From the NCBI GenBank assembly GCA_048262655.1, contig JBLXEY010000002.1:372001-436000 (forward strand): a stretch of DNA of 64,000 bases, read 5' to 3'. Each line of letters starts with the position of its first letter. The stretch's first letter is position 1. The translations under genes and the position numbers were made by a program. Origin of the DNA: JABMNT01 sp048262655. GTDB taxonomy: Bacteria > Pseudomonadota > Alphaproteobacteria > Rhodospirillales > Casp-alpha2. The notes under the pieces are model-generated. The model saw only the letters and a program-made list of their open reading frames with translations. It was not told where the DNA came from and did not search any database. Shown here one piece after another: positions 43,718 through 52,835 of the stretch.

Positions 43718-44695
43718 TTACGACGTGACTTGGGATTCTGAGCGATCCGTCGCTGGCGCCGGTGTTGGAGTCAGTGCGGATATCTGATCACGCAATTCAG
43801 GCGTCATGTTAATATTAACCGATTCCAGCGATGGCGCTAACTGCTCAACGTTTCGCGCCCCGATAATCGGACAGGTGATATTTGGATGCGCACCAACCCA
43901 GGCCACGGCCAAACTCACGGGATGCACGCCCTGCTCCTTTGCAAACTCCGTAAAGGCACCGGCGGCTTCAAACACCCAGTCATCATGATAGCGTTTGGCA
44001 TACATGGCGTTCGAGAGGATACGCCCGTCATCGGGGCGCGTATTCGCTCCATACTTTCCACTCAGCAATCCGCCACCGACGGGACTATAACTGATCACGC
44101 CCAAGTTTTCAGAACCGGCCAATGGCAGGATTTCTGTTTCCACCTGTCGTTTTACAAGCGAATACATCGGTTGCAGAACATCAAATTTTGTCCATCCATG
44201 ACGCTCAGAAATGCCTAGGGCCTTGGCGATTTGCCAAGCCGCAAAATTGCTGGCACCCAGATATAAAACCTTTCCGCTTTGAACCAACATTTCAAGCGCC
44301 CGCAGAGTTTCTTCCAGCGGCGTTTTATCATCCCATTGATGCATAAAATGAAGGTCAATCCGATCCGTACCAAGTCGCTTCAGGCTATCATCAACGGCTT
44401 TCACGATATGGCGTCGGTTGTTTCCACCCGAGTTACGATAGCCTGCCGTCGGGTTAAAACTTTTTGTCGTGATAAACAGTTCATCCCGTTCACCTTTAAT
44501 AAACCCACCTAAAATCTCTTCAGCTTTGCCTTCACTATAAGCATTGGCACAATCGAAAAAATTGATGCCGCTATCACGGCACGCTTTATACATTTTTGCA
44601 GACTCGGCGGCATCCGCATCGCCACCAAAGGACATGGTGCCAAAACACAATTCAGAAACTTCGACACCCGTTTGGCCTAATAGTCTATATTCCAT
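43718..44695 (-). CDS. Aldo/keto reductase
   Basis: 325-residue NADPH-dependent aldo/keto reductase. The catalytic tetrad is present: Asp and Tyr in NFFDCANAYSEGKAEE, Lys in FITTKSF and His in LHFMHQWD. Resembles the YajO/Tas-like general oxidoreductase group. Substrate unknown. It lies 32 bases after the EamA gene on the same strand and converges on the histidine kinase gene. Confidence 0.88.
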   Translation of the reverse strand: MEYRLLGQTGVEVSELCFGTMSFGGDADAAESAKMYKACRDSGINFFDCANAYSEGKAEEILGGFIKGERDELFITTKSFNPTAGYRNSGGNNRRHIVKAVDDSLKRLGTDRIDLHFMHQWDDKTPLEETLRALEMLVQSGKVLYLGASNFAAWQIAKALGISERHGWTKFDVLQPMYSLVKRQVETEILPLAGSENLGVISYSPVGGGLLSGKYGANTRPDDGRILSNAMYAKRYHDDWVFEAAGAFTEFAKEQGVHPVSLAVAWVGAHPNITCPIIGARNVEQLAPSLESVNINMTPELRDQISALTPTPAPATDRSESQVTS

Positions 44696-44727
44696 CGTAC
44701 ACTCCCAATTTGTTCGTTTAATTTATC

Positions 44728-45726
44728 TCAGATATTCGTTTTATTCGATCGCCGTTCAAGTAAACGTCCGGCCAATGCTTCCCCTGCCACCGAACCACAC
44801 ACGATAACAATCGCGATGATCTGTAGACCTGTAACCGGCTGAGATAAAAAGAAGAATGCCAAAAGTGCGGCAATAACCGGTTTAAGGAAAAATATGAAAC
44901 TTGCACGCGTAGGATCTTTGGCTGCGGCAATGCCGCCGAAAAACAAGATCTGCGTAATCGACGTGTTGAAAAAGGCTAATACAAGCAAGGACCACATGGC
45001 AACCCCTGGAAGCTCAGTAACCTCGGCGGGGTTGATCCAAATCCCCCAAAAGGCCCCTACAAGCAGCCATAAACCGACGCCCCCAATACTCAGCGATATG
45101 GTCGTAATTTGTATCGGCCCGTACGTCACAATAAGCGGTTTAACCAAAACGATATAGGCGGACCCAAGCGCGGCACAAAACAATGCCATGCCCATGCCGA
45201 TCAATTGCTCTCCAGAACCCGCAAGCTTGGCAAGGTATCCATCCGTTAACAACAAGGCTATTCCAGAGACAGCACATAAGCCCCCGATGATCTTTGGGGC
45301 ACTAAGCTTTTCTTTGTTAACAACCTGATTTATCAGGCCAACAAAAATAGGCATCGTCGTTACCGTGGTGCCAACTTGCACCACAGTTGCAAAATCAAGG
45401 GCCCAGTGAAACGCCAGATAGGTTAACGTGATCCCAAAGAAACCAAGCAGAATGAGTCTGATCGGCGCCTCGCGCATCGGTGTTACGAGATCGCGGGTGG
45501 CCGGAGATAAAAGGGCAAGAAAAACAAGGCCCATGCTTCCCAATGAATAGCGCCATACAGATACTTCCGGGCCGGATACGCCCGAAAGCACGGCCAGAAA
45601 CTCGCTGGAGGCATGGCCGACGACAGCAACGAATACAGCAATGTAGGCAAATTGCGGCTGAATAGCTCTCAATTTTAAGTCCAGTGAACTAGGAGATGAC
45701 GACCGGATTCGCTTTTGCAACCGCAT
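44728..45726 (-). CDS. EamA/DMT-family transporter
   Basis: 332-residue protein with ten predicted transmembrane helices in two EamA repeats, for example FAYIAVFVAVVGHASSEFLA and, in the second half, SLSIGGVGLWLLVGAFWGI. Drug/metabolite superfamily exporter; substrate unknown. The frame opens at ATG 45726, overlapping kdsA by 38 bases; a start nearer the first helix (TTG 45672) is possible, since no ribosome site supports either. Confidence 0.85.
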   Translation of the reverse strand: MRLQKRIRSSSPSSLDLKLRAIQPQFAYIAVFVAVVGHASSEFLAVLSGVSGPEVSVWRYSLGSMGLVFLALLSPATRDLVTPMREAPIRLILLGFFGITLTYLAFHWALDFATVVQVGTTVTTMPIFVGLINQVVNKEKLSAPKIIGGLCAVSGIALLLTDGYLAKLAGSGEQLIGMGMALFCAALGSAYIVLVKPLIVTYGPIQITTISLSIGGVGLWLLVGAFWGIWINPAEVTELPGVAMWSLLVLAFFNTSITQILFFGGIAAAKDPTRASFIFFLKPVIAALLAFFFLSQPVTGLQIIAIVIVCGSVAGEALAGRLLERRSNKTNI

Positions 45727-46537
45727 CGAAGGCCATTAAAGTTTCGATGACAGACTTGATTTCGTCAAGGCGAATCATATTCGGGCCGTCTGATGGCGCA
45801 TTGTCCGGATCTTGGTGGGTTTCCATGAATACCGCGGCAACTCCAACTGAAACTGCTGCACGCGCCAAAACCGGAGCAAACTCTCGTTGCCCCCCCGATG
45901 TTGTCCCCTGCCCGCCGGGTTGCTGAACAGAGTGGGTGGCATCAAAGACAACGGGGCATCCTGTTTGGGCCATGATCGGAAGGGACCGCATATCGCTGAC
46001 AAGCGTGTTATAACCAAAACTCGCCCCTCGCTCACAGACCATTACCCGTTGATTGCCCGTCTCTGTTATTTTCGAAACGACATTCTTCATATCCCAAGGG
46101 GCTAGAAACTGGCCCTTCTTAACGTTTATGGCAGCACCCGTGTTGCCGGCTGCAACCAACAAATCTGTTTGCCGACACAGAAATGCCGGGATTTGGATCA
46201 CGTCAACGACCGTCGCAACTTCGGCACAATGAGCCGCTTCGTGCACGTCCGTAAGAACCGGACATCCCAATTCGCTTTTGATTTTTTCGAAAACCTTGAG
46301 CGCTTCGTCAAGACCAATCCCCCGCAAGCTCGATGAACTGGTGCGATTGGCCTTGTCATATGACGACTTATAAATAAGCCCGAACCCCAACTCGTCAGCC
46401 ATTTCTTTCAACGCGCCTGCCATATCGAGGGCATGCGTTTCCGTTTCCATGGCACAGGGCCCGGCTAAGATCGTTAACGGGCGATCATTGCCAATGACCA
46501 GATCGCCGACACTCACGTGATGGGGAGACGTCATCAT
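45689..46537 (-). CDS. kdsA: 3-deoxy-8-phosphooctulonate synthase
   Basis: 282-residue KDO-8-P synthase, joining phosphoenolpyruvate and arabinose 5-phosphate for lipopolysaccharide core. ILAGPCAMETE, YKSSYDKANRTS, the LTDVHE block and VCERGASFGYNTLV are family signatures; the Asn of KANRTS marks the non-metal or metal type ambiguously. Start ATG 46537 overlaps the pyrG stop as TGATG, the usual pyrG-kdsA arrangement. Confidence 0.93.
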   Translation of the reverse strand: MMTSPHHVSVGDLVIGNDRPLTILAGPCAMETETHALDMAGALKEMADELGFGLIYKSSYDKANRTSSSSLRGIGLDEALKVFEKIKSELGCPVLTDVHEAAHCAEVATVVDVIQIPAFLCRQTDLLVAAGNTGAAINVKKGQFLAPWDMKNVVSKITETGNQRVMVCERGASFGYNTLVSDMRSLPIMAQTGCPVVFDATHSVQQPGGQGTTSGGQREFAPVLARAAVSVGVAAVFMETHQDPDNAPSDGPNMIRLDEIKSVIETLMAFDAVAKANPVVIS

Positions 46538-48162
46538 CAAACCAATCTTGACTGATCAACGGCCGCATTAACAAACGACGTAAACAAGGGATGCGGATCA
46601 AAGGGTTTTGATTTGAGTTCCGGATGAAACTGCACACCGATAAACCACGGATGATCCGGAATTTCGACAATTTCCGGCAGGACACCATCCGGAGACTTTG
46701 CAGAGAAAATCATACCGTCTTTGGCAAGCGCATCCTCATAAGCCATATTGACTTCGTACCGATGCCGGTGGCGTTCAGAAATCGAATCACTGTCGTAAAT
46801 CCGCTTAACCAAACTGTTTGCAGCCAGATGAGCCTCGTAGGCACCTAACCGCATGGTGCCACCCAAATCACTGTCTTCAGACCTTTTTTCAACAACACCG
46901 TTGCGTTCCCATTCGGTGATCAAACCGACGATAGGTTCTGCGCAGGGGCCAAATTCTGTCGACCCAGCGCCGACGATGCCCGCCACATTCCGAGCAGATT
47001 CAACAACCGCCATCTGCATCCCCAAACAAATGCCGAAATACGGGACTTTGTGCTCGCGGGCGAACTTGGCAGCGGCAATTTTTCCTTCGACGCCGCGTTC
47101 ACCAAAACCGCCAGGAACAAGAATTCCATGCACGCCCTCAAGCTCTTGCATGGTGTTGTCGCCCTCAAATATTTCCGAGTCGATCCAGTTTAAATGCACT
47201 TTAACATTATTAGCGATGCCACCATGAGCCAACGCTTCCGAAAGCGACTTATAGGCATCAAGCAGTCCAGTGTATTTTCCAACAACAGCGATCGTTACCT
47301 CGCCTTCCGGCTTGGTTGCCCGCTCCGTTATCTCTTCCCACCGGCTTAAATCCGGCTGTGGCGCGTCTAATCGAAAATGCCGGCAGACTTCGTCATCAAA
47401 CCCTTGTTCAGAATAGCTGATCGGCACCCGGTATATGCTGTCGACATCCAGTGCCTGAATAACAGCTTCCTGTCGAACGTTACAAAACAGCGCGATTTTA
47501 CGCCGCTCGCCTTCGGGGATTTCCCGGTCGGCACGACAGAGTAGAATGTCAGGCTGTATCCCAACATTCAGCATTTCTTTAACGGAGTGCTGGGTCGGCT
47601 TGGTCTTCAGTTCTCCAGCCGTCGGGATGTAAGGCAGAAGCGTCAGGTGAATGTACATCGTCCGTTCTCGACCCAACTCATTGCCAAGTTGGCGAATGGC
47701 CTCAAGGAACGGTAGACCCTCAATATCACCGACCGTGCCGCCGATTTCGCACAGCACGAAATCCTCGTCGGTCAGGTCATTGACGACGAACTCTTTAATT
47801 GCATCTGTAATATGTGGAATGACCTGGATCGTCGCCCCCAGATAATCACCGCGACGTTCCATCGCAATCACATCCGAATAGATTCGTCCCGTCGTCACAT
47901 TGTCTGACTGGCGCGCAGAGACGCCAGAAAAGCGTTCATAGTGGCCAAGGTCCAAGTCTGTTTCAGCGCCATCGTCTGTCACAAAAACTTCGCCATGCTG
48001 ATACGGCGACATTGTGCCAGGATCAACGTTGATATAGGGGTCGAGTTTCCGTAAACGAACCTTAAATCCGCGCGCTTGTAACAAAGCTGCAAGCGCTGCA
48101 GATGCGAGGCCTTTACCTAAAGAGGAAACCACGCCGCCGGTGATAAATATAAACCGCGTCAT
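46537..48162 (-). CDS. pyrG: CTP synthase
   Basis: 541 residues. Amidoligase domain with GGVVSSLGKGLASAAL at the N-terminus and GEVFVTDDGAETDLDLGHYERF, then the class I glutamine amidotransferase domain with catalytic Cys in FGICLGMQ and the HPE triad in GVQFHPELKS. It makes CTP from UTP with glutamine. Between secG and kdsA, as in many alphaproteobacteria; a weak terminator precedes it. Confidence 0.96.
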   Translation of the reverse strand: MTRFIFITGGVVSSLGKGLASAALAALLQARGFKVRLRKLDPYINVDPGTMSPYQHGEVFVTDDGAETDLDLGHYERFSGVSARQSDNVTTGRIYSDVIAMERRGDYLGATIQVIPHITDAIKEFVVNDLTDEDFVLCEIGGTVGDIEGLPFLEAIRQLGNELGRERTMYIHLTLLPYIPTAGELKTKPTQHSVKEMLNVGIQPDILLCRADREIPEGERRKIALFCNVRQEAVIQALDVDSIYRVPISYSEQGFDDEVCRHFRLDAPQPDLSRWEEITERATKPEGEVTIAVVGKYTGLLDAYKSLSEALAHGGIANNVKVHLNWIDSEIFEGDNTMQELEGVHGILVPGGFGERGVEGKIAAAKFAREHKVPYFGICLGMQMAVVESARNVAGIVGAGSTEFGPCAEPIVGLITEWERNGVVEKRSEDSDLGGTMRLGAYEAHLAANSLVKRIYDSDSISERHRHRYEVNMAYEDALAKDGMIFSAKSPDGVLPEIVEIPDHPWFIGVQFHPELKSKPFDPHPLFTSFVNAAVDQSRLV

Positions 48163-48200
48163 GGGCGCACACTGTACATCAATTATCTATTAAGCAAAAG

Positions 48201-48230
48201 AAAAGAGGCCGCAAAGTTACGACCTCTTTT
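48201..48230 (-). terminator. Probable intrinsic terminator after secG
   Basis: AAAAGAGG (48201-48208) pairs with CCTCTTTT (48223-48230) around a 14-base loop. On the minus strand it is followed by CTTTTGC. It lies between secG and pyrG, so pyrG may have its own promoter. Confidence 0.55.
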
Positions 48231-48268
48231 GAACCGGGAACTGATCCCTTGATTTGTGCCACTTTTCT

Positions 48269-48595
48269 CTAATTGGCTACCGGAGCAGAAGGCGCCGTCG
48301 GCGTCGCAGGCTGCTCTGTTGTCGCTGCCGGTTGATCCAAAATTGAAGTCGATTCGCTATCCTTGCTGGCCATAATCGCCATTACCAGACTTGTACAGAT
48401 AAAGCCTGCGGCCAAAATAGCTGTTGTTCTTGTCAATAAATCTGCAGCAGCACGACCCGTCATGAAACCACCCATGCCGCCCCCTTGGCCGCCGCCACCC
48501 ATGCCGAGGCCTCCGCCTTCGTTCTTTTGAAGCATAACAGTGCCAACCAGCGCAATCGCCAGCATCAGATGAATAACCAAAACAACTTCTTGCAT
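48269..48595 (-). CDS. secG: Preprotein translocase subunit SecG
   Basis: 108-residue SecG, with two transmembrane helices (VLVIHLMLAIALVGTVMLQ and TTAILAAGFICTSLVMAIMAS) joined by the glycine-rich loop LGMGGGGQGGGMGG, and a Pro/Ala/Thr-rich C-terminal tail. Part of the SecYEG channel. Start ATG 48595 (MQEVVLVIHL) is used; the frame opens at TTG 48613, and ribosome-site evidence is weak. tpiA, its usual neighbour, is 5 kb away here. Confidence 0.92.
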   Translation of the reverse strand: MQEVVLVIHLMLAIALVGTVMLQKNEGGGLGMGGGGQGGGMGGFMTGRAAADLLTRTTAILAAGFICTSLVMAIMASKDSESTSILDQPAATTEQPATPTAPSAPVAN

Positions 48596-49047
48596 AATAA
48601 TATCCGATATCAACGTCTATTCAGGGGCTTGGGCACGATCCCAAACCGCCTGCATTATAAATCTGTCGGTTATCTAATCGTTCTTTCCCTAAAACACCAG
48701 TGAAAACGCGCACTATTTCGACAGATAACACGAAGGAGAGTGCCGCGTCATGCGGGACATCCCGGACGATCCATCATGATATGAGGGGATCTGATGCCCC
48801 GACAAAAAGATAACTACCTATTGTCAGGTTATCAGATCTGGACCTAAAATAGATGTATTCTACCTTCTGCCAGATACCCTTGGCGCAATATCAGAAAAGG
48901 AAACAACTTGCGTATTCGGTCAAAGACGCTGTTGCATGCACGGACCCACGCAAAAACCAATCTTTAACCCTCTCCCCTATTATTTCGCTGCACAGCAACC
49001 TGTGCCCCCCGTTTTGTTTACTTGATTAATGGCATTGGACATAGAGT
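48596..49047. other. Divergent intergenic region with possible leader peptide and hairpins
   Basis: 452 bases between divergent secG and an unknown membrane protein gene. On the plus strand a strong ribosome site, AAGGAGAG (48733-48740), precedes a nine-codon frame, and inverted repeats follow (see separate entry). The part 48850-49047 shows nothing I can name. The secG promoter should lie near 48620-48720. Confidence 0.5.
48733..48838 (+). promoter_or_regulatory. Candidate leader peptide with alternative hairpins
   Basis: AAGGAGAG at 48733-48740 is followed by ATG 48750 and a nine-codon frame, MRDIPDDPS, ending at 48779. Downstream, GATCTGAT (48788-48795) can pair with ATCAGATC (48831-48838), and GATAAC (48809-48814) with GTTATC (48828-48833); the two pairings share three bases and so compete. 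This is the layout of an attenuator, but the codon content of the peptide gives no amino-acid bias, and the next gene starts 210 bases on. Confidence 0.3.
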
Positions 49048-50430
49048 TTGACACGAATAGCTTTGGCGACTTTATCCGTCTTCGAGTTGGTTTTTTTATT
49101 CACGGATGCCCATTGGGCCGCAATCATTGCACGCGGTGCAATTTGCGCCGTGTTCATTTGCGTGATCCCACAGTTCACCTTTCGAGAATGGGCCTTAAGT
49201 GCCATGGCGGCGGCCTTGGGTGTCGGCATTGTTATATTCGAAACGGACGCATCAGGAATATGGAACGCCTTAGACAGAGCAGCTTTTTTTGGTGCGTTTA
49301 TTTACCTCGTCACACTGTTAAAAGAGGCGGCTGTGCGATCTCCTGCCGTTCTGGAGCTTGGCCATTACCTAACCAATCAGCCTCCTGGTCGGCGATATTA
49401 CGCAACCGCGGTCGGCAGCCATTTTATGGGGGTTCTTCTTAATTTCGGTGCCGTAAGCTTGCTGGCCCCCCTCATACAGCGGGGCGCCCGCGCCGACCCC
49501 ATCCTCACGGACCAGGACGAACGCCGAGCGCTCATCAGAGAACAGCGCCAAATATCTGCTTTGTTACGCGGGTTCTCCTGGATGATCCTGTGGTCGCCGA
49601 CGGCCCTCACTCAAGCCGTCCTGTTGACCACCCTGCCAGGCGTCAACCAACTGACGGTCATGACATTAGGCGGCGTTGCCGCCGTTATCATGATCCTGTT
49701 GGGGCGTTTGGAAGAACGTCTCCGCTGGCGCCATCTGGTAATCACCAAACCGGTTAGCCTGTTAAAATTTCCTCTTAAGTCAGCCCTGATACTTCTCCTG
49801 GTGTGCACAATCCTTATTGGTTCCACTTATACTCTGGTATGGCTTAACGGGGTTTCCACGGCGCGGGCACTCATGTTAATGGCCCCAATTGTGATGATAG
49901 GATGGTTATACGGGCAAAACAGACAGAAGCGCTTTGGGGATTCTTTACCCCTCCTATGCGCAACATTGGCTGACATATTCAAGACGACCGCCCTCCCCAT
50001 GGCACGTAATACATTTTTTCTGGGTACCGCAGCATTTATTGGTGAAACGGCGGCCATTCTCGCGCCCATTCATTGGATAGCAACCCATATGGACCTTGAC
50101 CAAATGCCGGCGTGGATATTTTTATCGGCGCTACCGATCCTAATCAGTCTGTGTGGGCAAATCGCATTAAGCCCCCTAATGGTTGTGGTCTTTCTAAGTG
50201 CTGTTATGCACGAGTTGCCATATTTACCGGCGGACCCTAGCCATATCGTCTTTGCATTGGGGGCTGGCTGGGCCCTTAGCATGACAGCATCGCCGAATGC
50301 GACCGCGACAATTTTGATTTCTGGAACCTGCGGAATTCCACCGACGACGCTCACCTGGAAATGGAACGGGATCTATGCCCTTCTGTCACTCACGACGTTT
50401 TGCGGTATTTTTTACATCATTACGACATAA
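49048..50430 (+). CDS. Multi-pass membrane protein of unknown family
   Basis: About 460 residues with roughly ten to twelve hydrophobic helices and few charged loops. The repeated pattern of MGVLLNFGAVSLLAPLI, MILWSPTALTQAVLLTTLPG and, near the end, ASPNATATILISGTCG resembles the inverted hairpin repeats of ion-transporter-superfamily carriers (SLC13/ArsB/DcuC-like). I cannot place it in a named family. The frame begins at TTG 49048, immediately after a stop, without a convincing ribosome site; the next in-frame TTG is a few codons on. Confidence 0.7.
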   Translation: MTRIALATLSVFELVFLFTDAHWAAIIARGAICAVFICVIPQFTFREWALSAMAAALGVGIVIFETDASGIWNALDRAAFFGAFIYLVTLLKEAAVRSPAVLELGHYLTNQPPGRRYYATAVGSHFMGVLLNFGAVSLLAPLIQRGARADPILTDQDERRALIREQRQISALLRGFSWMILWSPTALTQAVLLTTLPGVNQLTVMTLGGVAAVIMILLGRLEERLRWRHLVITKPVSLLKFPLKSALILLLVCTILIGSTYTLVWLNGVSTARALMLMAPIVMIGWLYGQNRQKRFGDSLPLLCATLADIFKTTALPMARNTFFLGTAAFIGETAAILAPIHWIATHMDLDQMPAWIFLSALPILISLCGQIALSPLMVVVFLSAVMHELPYLPADPSHIVFALGAGWALSMTASPNATATILISGTCGIPPTTLTWKWNGIYALLSLTTFCGIFYIITT

Positions 50431-50983
50431 CTATTTATTATTTTTTTAGTATAGATTACTCAGCAGGTCCGATTTATGCTTAATTTTTAATCAACACAAG
50501 TCTCGCTGCCTAAATATTGATTCCATAATAAATATTCTTTATTTCATTCACATCAATTAACATGCTTTTAAATCGCAATTCACAACACAGACACACCGTT
50601 CCCCTAACATCGTAAAAGTTAAGAAGTAAGATTATTGCATATTTATCATTAAGTACTGTAAGTATACTTTACTGGTTCGCAGCTGACCGATATCGCAAAT
50701 CGATAGCGAGAATTGAGCCTCAAATAAGATAAACATGCAATTATACGCAATCTGTGTGGGGGCTTTAAGTTTTATATGGTTTACAATTTGTTCATAGCGG
50801 GCGTCGTGATTTTTACGATGTGCGGTTTCCTCTCAATCAAATTTGAATTGAAACGGCGTACCGTTAGATAGAACGCTGAATGAGCCAACACAAACTCCAA
50901 CCCACTTTTCTTGCAATCTTTAGTTGCTGTTTCGGCATACGGGTTTTTCGACTGCAAACATGTAAAAAAGGAATTTAATCGAG
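50431..50983. other. AT-rich intergenic region upstream of the chemoreceptor gene
   Basis: 553 bases with markedly higher AT content than its surroundings. No protein-like frame longer than about 90 codons with family character, no tRNA, no stable T-tailed hairpin. It must contain the chemoreceptor promoter; no sigma-28 type motif was found by eye. Could be a relic of an insertion. Confidence 0.5.
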
Positions 50984-52741
50984 ATGTTAAACAACATAAA
51001 AATTTCGGTAAAAATTTATCTCCTGGCGGCTGTTCTCTTGGTTTTAATGGCATTTTCATCTGGCGTTGCGCTTTATACCATGAACCAGACCGGCCTAGAG
51101 CTGGAGAGCGTCGCAGAAATCGATATGCCGATCACCAAGGCCATTACAAAAACGACCATACTCCAGCTTGAACAAGCCGTCATGCTTGAGCGTGGGTTTG
51201 TTGTTGGGATTGAAATGACAACGCATCCCGAAATGCTGCCTCATTTTCAAGAAGTCTTCGCTAAATTCAAAGAACTTGGCAAAAAAACTGGAGATGAGCT
51301 TCACGCCGTCGAAAAACAAATTCAAGAAGCCCTGGAACACGCTCAAACCGAAGAAATCAAGGCTGAATTTAAACACGTTTTAGAAATCCTGTTTAAGATT
51401 GATGCGGAGCGGGTGATATATGAAAAGTTAGCCAATGAAACGCTTGCAGCGTTTGAAAATGGAGCGATTAAAGAGCCCGGCGCGATTGTCGAAAAGATTG
51501 AGCATTCCCAGGATGAGATTGTACATGCCCTTGAAGACATTCTGCTGGAAGTCGTTACCTTTACTGAAAATGCAATGCTTGTGGCCGAAGAGCACGAACA
51601 TGCTGGTATCCTTTACATCGCAATTATCGCTGGGGCATCAATCCTGATTGGCTTGTCATTGGCGTATGTAATTAGTGTAGCCATCGTCAAACCCATTGGT
51701 GCAATGACCGAGTCCATGACCTCGATTGCGGGGGGTGACTATTCGCTGGAAATTACGGGTATCGGCCGCAAGGATGAAATTGGAACGATGGCTGACGCTG
51801 TTCAAGTTTTTAAAGACAATGGTCTTGAGAGAGCGAAACTTGTCGCCGAGCAGGAAAAACAAAAAGAGAGAGCTGAAGCCGATAGAAAAGCCGCGATGAG
51901 CAAAATGGCCGATGATTTTCAGGAAACCGTCGGGCACGTTATACAGTCTGTCTCTGCAGCCGCGGCGGAAATGCAGGCATCGGCGCAGTCTATGACGAAT
52001 GTCGCAGATCAAACCAGTGGCCAAGCCTCCGATGTTGCAGCGGCATCCGAACAGGCCGCCGCCAACGTGCAAACGGTCGCCGCCGCCGCAGAAGAACTCT
52101 CAAGTTCGATCAATGAGATTTCGCGGCAAGTCTCGACGGCTCAAACAGCAAACCAGGATGCCGTTGAAAAAGCCAAGAAATCTGAGCAAACGGTTCAGGA
52201 ATTGGTCACGTCGGCGCAGAAAATCGGCGAAGTTGTGTCGCTGATTTCTGACGTCGCCGAGCAGACCAATTTGTTGGCACTAAATGCAACCATTGAAGCG
52301 GCACGCGCCGGCGATGCGGGTAAAGGGTTCGCCGTTGTGGCATCTGAAGTTAAGAACCTTGCCAATCAGACCGCACGGGCGACAGAAGAAATCAGAGAGC
52401 AAATTGTCAGCATTCAGGAAGTAACTGAAGAGGCAGCGTCTTCTATCAACGATATTGCAACAAGCATTGCTGTTGTGAGCGAGAATACGGTGGGGGTTTC
52501 AGCTGCCGTAGAAGAGCAAGATGCAGCAACCCGAGAGATCGCAAGAAATGTGGAAGAAGCTGCCACAGGCACCCACGATGTTGCGACAAACGTCACTCTG
52601 GTGACCAATGGGGCGTCCGAAACCGGTGCAGCTGCTTCTCAAATGCTATCAACGGCATCAGAGCTGTCACAACAATCAGAAGTATTGAATATCGAAGTCA
52701 GTAAATTCCTGGATGGTGTTCGTAGCGGAAACGCCGCCTGA
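50984..52741 (+). CDS. Methyl-accepting chemotaxis protein
   Basis: 585-residue chemoreceptor. Transmembrane helices at about 12-32 and 204-226 flank a periplasmic helical domain of about 170 residues with AVMLERGFVVG and a His/Glu cluster (EEHEHA) before the second helix. A HAMP domain (VKPIGAMTESMTSIAGGDYS, KDEIGTMADAV) and the signalling domain with hairpin tip ISDVAEQTNLLALNATIEAARAG follow. No C-terminal CheR/CheB pentapeptide. AAGGA lies 11 bases before the ATG. No che genes are adjacent. Ligand unknown. Confidence 0.92.
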   Translation: MLNNIKISVKIYLLAAVLLVLMAFSSGVALYTMNQTGLELESVAEIDMPITKAITKTTILQLEQAVMLERGFVVGIEMTTHPEMLPHFQEVFAKFKELGKKTGDELHAVEKQIQEALEHAQTEEIKAEFKHVLEILFKIDAERVIYEKLANETLAAFENGAIKEPGAIVEKIEHSQDEIVHALEDILLEVVTFTENAMLVAEEHEHAGILYIAIIAGASILIGLSLAYVISVAIVKPIGAMTESMTSIAGGDYSLEITGIGRKDEIGTMADAVQVFKDNGLERAKLVAEQEKQKERAEADRKAAMSKMADDFQETVGHVIQSVSAAAAEMQASAQSMTNVADQTSGQASDVAAASEQAAANVQTVAAAAEELSSSINEISRQVSTAQTANQDAVEKAKKSEQTVQELVTSAQKIGEVVSLISDVAEQTNLLALNATIEAARAGDAGKGFAVVASEVKNLANQTARATEEIREQIVSIQEVTEEAASSINDIATSIAVVSENTVGVSAAVEEQDAATREIARNVEEAATGTHDVATNVTLVTNGASETGAAASQMLSTASELSQQSEVLNIEVSKFLDGVRSGNAA

Positions 52742-52763
52742 TCACTTCAGGGAACACGAAGTT

Positions 52764-52801
52764 AAAAAGCCTTCCGCAGAACGACCTGCGGAAGGCTTTT
52801 T
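52764..52801. terminator. Bidirectional intrinsic terminator between chemoreceptor and FAH-family gene
   Basis: Perfect 16-bp stem: aaaaagccttccgcag at 52764-52779 with its complement at 52786-52801, loop AACGAC. The A and T ends serve both converging genes. Confidence 0.85.
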
Positions 52802-52835
52802 ATTGTGGAAGGCTTATTGGCGCAGGTTTATGCGC

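Noticed and set aside
49029..49442. Plus-strand frame with several CxxH-like patterns
   Set aside because: It is in another frame of the unknown membrane protein, whose hydrophobic pattern and motifs are far more convincing.
50781..51059. 92-codon minus-strand frame upstream of the chemoreceptor
   Set aside because: Overlaps the chemoreceptor start, has no ribosome site and no recognisable family.
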